Origin: Lutjanus erythropterus
Lineage: Eukaryota; Chordata; Actinopteri; Lutjaniformes; Lutjanidae
DNA: 64,000 bases
Direction of reading: 5' to 3'
Assembly: GCA_020091685.1 (NCBI GenBank)
Contig: CM034610.1
Span: forward strand, 7,732,948 to 7,796,947
Every line of letters starts with the position of its first letter. Within the stretch, counting starts at the first letter, position 1. Of the stretch, positions 58,301 to 64,000 are shown in pieces. The position numbers and the translations under genes were made by a program. The notes under the pieces were generated by a model that saw only the letters and a list, made by a program, of their open reading frames with translations, was not told the DNA's origin and made no database searches.

Positions 58301-59872
58301 GTATGTGTAATCACAAAGATTCTTGTTGCCGTACGATGTTAATACAGGTAATTTTCCCAACAATGCACATATTGTGTGTGAAAATTGCTTTTTCTGCTAA
58401 AAATTAGCTCGCCTGCTTGTATGTGAAAGTTCTTTTCAGCAAAATTTTGTTGCCCATCTCAAGCTGAGAAAAAATAAGCAGGACTGTTTTTGCACGTTGA
58501 CCCCTAAATGTCGTAGCAGCTGCCACACTGAATATAAATAGAGGAAAGTGTAATACCAGCTTGCACACAGCTGCTAGTATACCTGAAGAATACAGCATTA
58601 ATTGCAAATATTGATCTTAATGTATCAAACTGGCACTTGAAGTGAAGAATTTCATACTGACCCCAAGGATGCTACTGCACTTACAAAAAGTTGTGCGAAC
58701 TTTATTATGATTTGAGTTTTTTTCCCCACGTTCTTCTGTATCATAAACAAATCAGTCTACATTAGCAGCGTGAAGCTGACACTGGACACAGCATCCTGAC
58801 ATGTGTTAAGGATTTGGGCTTTACACTGTTATTCATCACAGCGCTGAGTAAAATGTGTTTTTTCCCACCTCAGATATAAAAGAGGTAGCTTGCATCATTG
58901 CACAGAAGTAGTGACACCATGGGGACCGAGGAATTATGAAAACAACCGACCGTTCACACCTCCGTACACCATACACAACACACTTGCGTCATCCATTCAT
59001 TAATGAAATGCAGTAGCAGCAGCATTTGGAAAGGAGACACACTCCAGCGTTCGAGACCCATGCCATGCAGGTGAAAATTTGCCAGTAAAAGATATGAGCT
59101 CTCATTAAGTTTAACAGGGCAACAACCCCCACTCCCAGAGTCCCGCCCCTGCAACAGCGAGGGTGGGATTTTACTGGCTTGTTAACGTGACTGACAGCTC
59201 AACAGGGTCGGTGTGTTTGTCTGCTGCGATGCAACGGCTTCCATACTTCATAAAGAGAATGACGACAGCCGGTCAGTAGTGCCAGTGGGTTACTGGCTGC
59301 AGATATTACAGCATGCGGGTTTGTGCCAGCTGGTTGGCTATAAGCTATGTGGTCATTAGACACGCATAGCTCACTCTCTCCCTTCTATCATCCACCATGC
59401 TTGTTAACTACTGACGAAAAAGAAACCAGTCGGCCATCGCATACACAAACAGCTAATGGAGTTACATTCAGTACATAACGCCAGCCTGACTGTATTCTCT
59501 CATCTGTTCCACCACAACAATCATTTCTCAACAAAATATTTGTCTGTTGCTTCATGGCGCAACTGCCTCTTATCTTATCTGCATAGCTGTGGTCCTAAAC
59601 ACAATTAAGTGTTGAAACTATGACCATGTTAAACTATGACATACAGCACACTTTTGGATCGATGTTCCCAGATTTATTTATTTCTTTTTCTTTTTTTCTT
59701 CAGCAAACATTATTTTATTATATAGAAATAAATTCATGCAATCAGTTTTATTATGTAGAAGCTTTTTCGTCTTCTAGATTTAATTGTCTGATAACATGGC
59801 CTTGGGCTCATCAATTATCCTGTTTTAATGTCCATGATTGTAAGTGTTTGCAAGCCTCATGTTTCTGCAAGT
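58301..59872. other. Unassigned non-coding stretch
   Basis: No gene is recognised. A minus-strand TTATTTTTTCTCAG acceptor-like tract near 58464 is followed by fewer than 20 open codons. Confidence 0.35.
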
Positions 59873-60065
59873 TAAAGGGACAGTTCAAATGATTTGAAAT
59901 GGGGTTGTATGAGGTACTTGATAGTCAGTGTATTATCTACAGGAGATGGCGGTCGACATGCCCACAGTTTGGAGAAGCAGGCATCAGCAGGAGGCTTAGA
60001 AATGTACTGCTGTGGACTTGATTTCCCAGTGGAGTCTGGTTGGTTTGGAAAGAGCAATATTTGAC
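59873..60065 (+). repeat. Dispersed fish repeat ('GGGGTTGTATGAGGTACTT')
   Basis: AAAGGGACAGTTCAAATG, GGGGTTGTATGAGGTACTTG, GTCAGTGTATTATCTACAGG and AGATGGCGGTCGACATGCCC, then GTTTGGAGAAGCAGGC, are the familiar phrases of this repeat. Confidence 0.75.
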
Positions 60066-61344
60066 TCATTCAAAGGAGCAACATGTAGTAAATGAGGATA
60101 AGTCTTACGCTGTGACCTGATGAGCTGTTTATAACTGTCAGTCAAAAATTAAAACTATACTACAGCAATTATTACGAGGATAGTACACATGCTGTAAAAA
60201 AAAAAACATAGCTGTTAATCATATTTCATGTTAAAATCTGTGCCAAATGGTGTCAACATTACAACATACCCATTCCTTCCTGGTATTAGCTTTGATAACT
60301 GTCAGGAACTTGGAGTTTTGCACTCTGTTTTGCAATTGAAAGTTTTGTTCCCTTCCAAAAGCTACTCAAATAACCAAATGTCACAGGTACCATCATCAAT
60401 CATGACTGACCTTGATATGATCTCTCAACTAAAAGCCTGAAAGTGGCCCCTACAGGCTGCAACATTCATTACACACTAAGTTTATAGTGCTGGTGGCACT
60501 AGAAGAAAGGTCAGGTGGTGACTGAAATCATGAGGGTTTATTACATTTAGAGCATTAATGTAAACTTAATCTGTTTACTGAATTTAATTCTTCAGCACAG
60601 ACCAAAGGCTCATTTATGTCCCCATTCCATACAAAAATACATACGTGCATTTCAAATGGACAACAAACATCATTTCCAGTGCTTTTGGATTTTTAAAACT
60701 CTTCATTGTGTCCTGTGGTTGTGTCCTGCTTAAACTATTAGCTACATTGCTACACTGTCCTCAACGACTTCCAGTGGTACTGTTCTGTTTTGTCTGTATC
60801 TGAAAACTTTAAGAAAATGTGCACAACAAAATGAACGCAGAAGCCTCTGTCCGTATCTGTATCTATAACCTAATGTTAATGCATAAATGAGCGTTAAATG
60901 ACCCTTTGCTAAGCTCAGGTTCTGCAAAGCAACTGTCCAGTCATAGATTAGCAACCGTAATTAGGGCACCGCAGGCCTGTCGAGCTTTTCATGTCATGTT
61001 TTATGTTACATTTCAAGGAATGGATTCAACTTTCTCTATATCAGCTCAAACATAAGCTTCGAATGCTAGCATGTCTGGCTAACTAGCACTAGCTTACTAC
61101 TTTCAGTAGTGTTACCTCCAGCCAAACTTGTGTTAGATACCACTGCATTTGCTAAACTCATGGTTCATTCCTACCAGGAGTTAGCCTACATTAGGATTTG
61201 TTGATGTCGGGGGTTTGAGGAGGAGGAGGATGTGCACTCATGCAAAATCAAAGTGGGTCGATAATGACGCAACTCTGTCTAGCTCACTCTCTTAGCTCTA
61301 AGCCAGGATAGCTGAAAATCCCCCCCCTCCATTACAAGAAAAGC
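60066..61344. other. Unassigned non-coding stretch
   Basis: No gene is recognised. About 61040-61110 has GCTAGC/CTAACTAGC words of the kind seen in other repeats here. Confidence 0.35.
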
Positions 61345-61505
61345 CACTGAGTTCATACAACTCAAAACCTTGAATATCCATACCACATTTCACTGCAATA
61401 CATCCAGAGGTTGTCCATATATCTTTCTCTGAATCAAAGTTTTGGACAAGCAGATTGACAGACACACCAACACTGAAACCAGTGAAAGGTCGTGGCATGG
61501 AAATC
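61345..61505 (-). repeat. Minus-strand relative of the 53830 repeat
   Basis: On the plus strand, CCACATTTCACTGCAATACATC, then GAGGTTGTCCATATATCTTTC and AAGTTTTGGACAAGCAGATTG, correspond to the reverse complement of the 'TTGTCGAGATATTTC' part of this repeat family. Confidence 0.55.
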
Positions 61506-62141
61506 AATCACCAAGCATATTTGTGCCAATCAGCATGATTCAGCAGATCATTCCGGTGCAGGTGACACCCACTTTCACAAACACTGTCGGCCCTCAGAGA
61601 CAAAACACGGAAAAAAATCTGAAATGTCACAGCTCGATTAATGATGGCTGAATTCCATTTAGCAGCTTCAGTTTCAAGATACTGGTATTGTACATGCTGA
61701 CTCACTGTCACACTACTATGTTGTACTTGAATAGAACGGAGCCATCGTTAATGTTATAAGTAACATCTGTACTTTTTGGAATTGAAGTCACCATTTTCCC
61801 TTTGGAAAATCTGGAAATCTAACATAGGCAATCACATTAATCACAAAATCGGGCTTCATGGGTAGAGTAACAAATGCGTTTGCATATGATGCATATGATG
61901 ACTGATCGCGGAATGCTTTGTTTTCTTTTGTGATTTTATTTTGCTTGCAGCGGCAAACCGTAACCAGTGGAAACACTGGAACACTTCCCTGTGTTGCCAA
62001 TGTTTAATCCAAGTCGGCGCCAACGCTGATACCAACACCTGACATTTACTGTACTGTCAATGCTTAAAATCCCCTAATTGCAGCTGCTGGTAATAAAGTA
62101 ATGCCTCGCAATTATCTACAGTAACTTTAATTTTTCTGGTG
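61506..62141. other. Unassigned non-coding stretch
   Basis: No gene or firm repeat is recognised. Confidence 0.35.
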
Positions 62142-62165
62142 TTTTTTTTTTTTTTTTTTTTTTTT
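62142..62165 (+). repeat. Poly-T run (T24)
   Basis: Homopolymer. Confidence 0.95.
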
Positions 62166-62562
62166 AGTAGTTTTCAGAATCTTCTGTATGTCTGCATGTG
62201 TCTCCAGATGTGTTATCTGTATCCAGAACAGTATCCAGCCAAAAATACAATACAAGGTCTGGCTCAGACGGAGCCTGGGGACAGATTTATACAGAGGAGA
62301 TTTGGATGATTACACACCATGAAAGTTCTCTGTGATTGAGATTGGAAAATGCCCTTCACACCAGCCAATAAATCAACTGTAGGATACAGTAGCCAGTGCT
62401 TAAAGTCTGGGAATCACAATGTAATGTAACATAAACGTAATGTTTTATGATAAAAAAAAAACAAGCAGAGATGTCTACATATGCATCTGCACTGACTGTC
62501 AGCTGCAACATGCAGTCATATGCTCAAGGAACAAATGTTGTACTGGTTCCAAGAGGAACCAC

Positions 62563-62566
<4 letters not shown>
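62166..62566. other. Unassigned between poly-T and poly-A
   Basis: About 400 bp bounded by T24 and A29, the geometry of a hairpin-like pair, but no family is recognised. Confidence 0.3.

Positions 62567-62595
<29 letters not shown>
62567..62595 (+). repeat. Poly-A run (A29)
   Basis: The longest homopolymer in the window; possibly the tail of a retroposed copy, but no body is identified. Confidence 0.95.
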
Positions 62596-63281
62596 CACTA
62601 TCTACTGATGTATCTGTCATTTTCTATATCTATTCTACTGTTTTCCTTCCTCCAGTAGATAAACAGCTAGCTGTAGATGCTTTAACATCATCTCTTGATA
62701 TTTCTGGGAGCTGAGAACAGAAAACTGCTTTAATGATCTAAAAATGGTAAAGCTTCGGGTTTTTCATGCCTGACAGAATCCTGAGCTGGGGTGCTGGAAA
62801 TAAAGTATTACATAAGGAAGGCATTCTGGGAAGTGTAGGAACTGACTAATCAGTAAGAGAACATCAAGGGGTGAAGCTGCCTTTCTGTTTGGCCACGTGA
62901 TGTTTAGGAAATAGTTCTTCCTAGTACAGTGAAATACAAGACGGGGATTTTTACACAGTCTGACGCTGTGTTGTTAGCTATTTTTACTACTGATTAACCA
63001 ATCTGTAGTGACCTACATACTTGTGTGGGCAACGCCGTTTTCAGTCAGTAAAGAAGCTGTTATTCTTAGAAATCAACAACCAAACCTATCATCAGACAAG
63101 GAAGTTTACAGTAAGACATTTCTTTAAAACCCTGATTACATCCAATGTCAACACTTCTCAAATTCCAGCTCTCTAAAATATCTGTGCATAGCATCTACTG
63201 TATAATTTGATTAAGGTTAGAGATAGATATGGTTAAAGCAAGGCAATGAAAACAATGGATTAAGTTTTGGGAAAGAATGTA
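62596..63281. other. Unassigned non-coding stretch
   Basis: No gene is recognised. Confidence 0.35.
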
Positions 63282-63809
63282 GCCTGGGAACCAGACGAAT
63301 CTGCCAGGCTCATGTGTTCTTTGCTCTGCCTTCCATTCAGCCAAAATTTCATCACCCTCGGATCTGTTTGGGTGAAGCACTGCCGTTTATTTGATATGGG
63401 ATAGATTTTATACCTTGCTGGGTCAGATTTGAAAAGTCAGGTGTCACATGTTTCACTGATCCGATTGGTCGTAAGTTAGGTCCTTCCAATGGCACTTGGT
63501 CAGCTGGTCTATTCAGTGCAAGATTCTGCCGCTGCATTGTACTGCATTTCTTGCCTCAAATGTTTTTCGGACACATATCTTAGTCTACTGTTTAGCCGAA
63601 TTATGAGAAAGATTGTGACTGTATGGTCACCATTTTGTGTCATGCTTGAGAACGGACCAAGCACTTTTACATCGCACATTTTGTAACTATCTAATTGTGT
63701 CCAGAGGCATTTTGGCTCGACTATGTTGATAATAGCCCTTGGAAAGCCAAAATGATCTGAGAGGTTCCAGATTAATTTGCATTTGCAGTTCAGTCTGGCA
63801 ATGCCTGGC
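63282..63809 (+). mobile_element. Non-autonomous DNA element flanked by TA
   Basis: The left end GCCTGGGAACCAGACGAATC and the right end, read inward, GCCAGGCATTGCCAGACTG, are related inverted repeats. TA lies just outside both (63280-63281 and 63810-63811), which would fit Tc1/mariner-type insertion. The interior (AAAATTTCATCACCCTCGG, ATCTGTTTGGGTGAAGC, GGAAAGCCAAAATGATCTGAG) matches a common fish repeat. No transposase. Confidence 0.6.
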
Positions 63810-63811
63810 TA

Positions 63812-64000
63812 TAAAGATTGCACTTATAGTAAATACAAATTTAATTGTTAATTGCAGGCCTGTGATGGAACTCAGGCCTCTGGCATGAAAGAACATTAGA
63901 CACACAAACACAAGTCCAGCGCTAAATATCAGCCATCAGTAACTGGAGTCCATCTGCACCCAACAATATCCACCAACCTGATGTGGACACCCTTGCCGTA
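63812..64000. other. Unassigned window end
   Basis: Nothing recognised. Confidence 0.35.

Noticed and set aside
62142-62595. T24 and A29 flanking about 400 bp as a retroposed unit
   Set aside because: Neither the interior nor the flanks show a target duplication or known family; probably independent homopolymers.

Overview
This window looks like vertebrate nuclear DNA, most probably from a teleost fish of the percomorph type. It is AT-rich and has long (GT)n/(CA)n tracts. It also holds the remains of many repeat families I know from fish genomes: a Tc1-like transposon, several hAT-type elements, a tRNA-derived SINE, a LINE reverse-transcriptase tail and many short dispersed repeats. There are no bacterial features, operons, CRISPR arrays, rRNA genes or intact tRNA genes. 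The assignment rests on remembered repeat families and base composition, not on a database search.

I found no convincing multi-exon gene. Nearly all open frames are short, low-complexity, antisense to repeats or inside simple repeats. The window is best read as a large intron or intergenic region. The two best coding candidates are single putative exons, each behind a strong splice acceptor: 19631-19724 (+), with a plausible polyadenylation signal downstream, and 45428-45550 (+).

Layout. 1-4.3 kb: LINE tail on the minus strand (1139-1705), a four-copy tandem array of units near 290 bp (2622-3795) and a long (GT)n. 4.67-5.99 kb: dead Tc1-like transposon. 8-12 kb: a pair of dispersed repeat half-units, a split dispersed repeat with foreign DNA inside it, and a GGCCCACCC-ended element. 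14-17.3 kb: hAT end, SINE and other common fish repeats. 18.4-21.8 kb: CpG-containing ORF, candidate terminal exon, and a PBX/MEIS-like site. 25-30.8 kb: microsatellite, GGTTAGG-type repeat, a hAT-type element with a 7/8 target duplication (27610-28903) and further repeats. 32-37.5 kb: two oppositely oriented copies of a GGTTCT-rich family. 40.5-41.1 kb: terminal-inverted-repeat element. 43.9-44.7 kb and 45.85-47.0 kb: two more hAT-type insertions. The second has a perfect 8-bp target duplication and carries a 14-unit minisatellite. 48-50 kb: hAT transposase debris. 51.4-52.3 kb: third GGTTCT copy, interrupted by a nested element. 53.8-64 kb: further dispersed repeats, poly-T and poly-A tracts, and an element flanked by TA (63282-63809).

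Nothing here points to genes working together. The story is one of repeated transposon insertion, nesting and decay. I did not find a clearly new biological system. The most distinctive structure is the minisatellite inside the hAT element, whose core octamer switches orientation from unit to unit.
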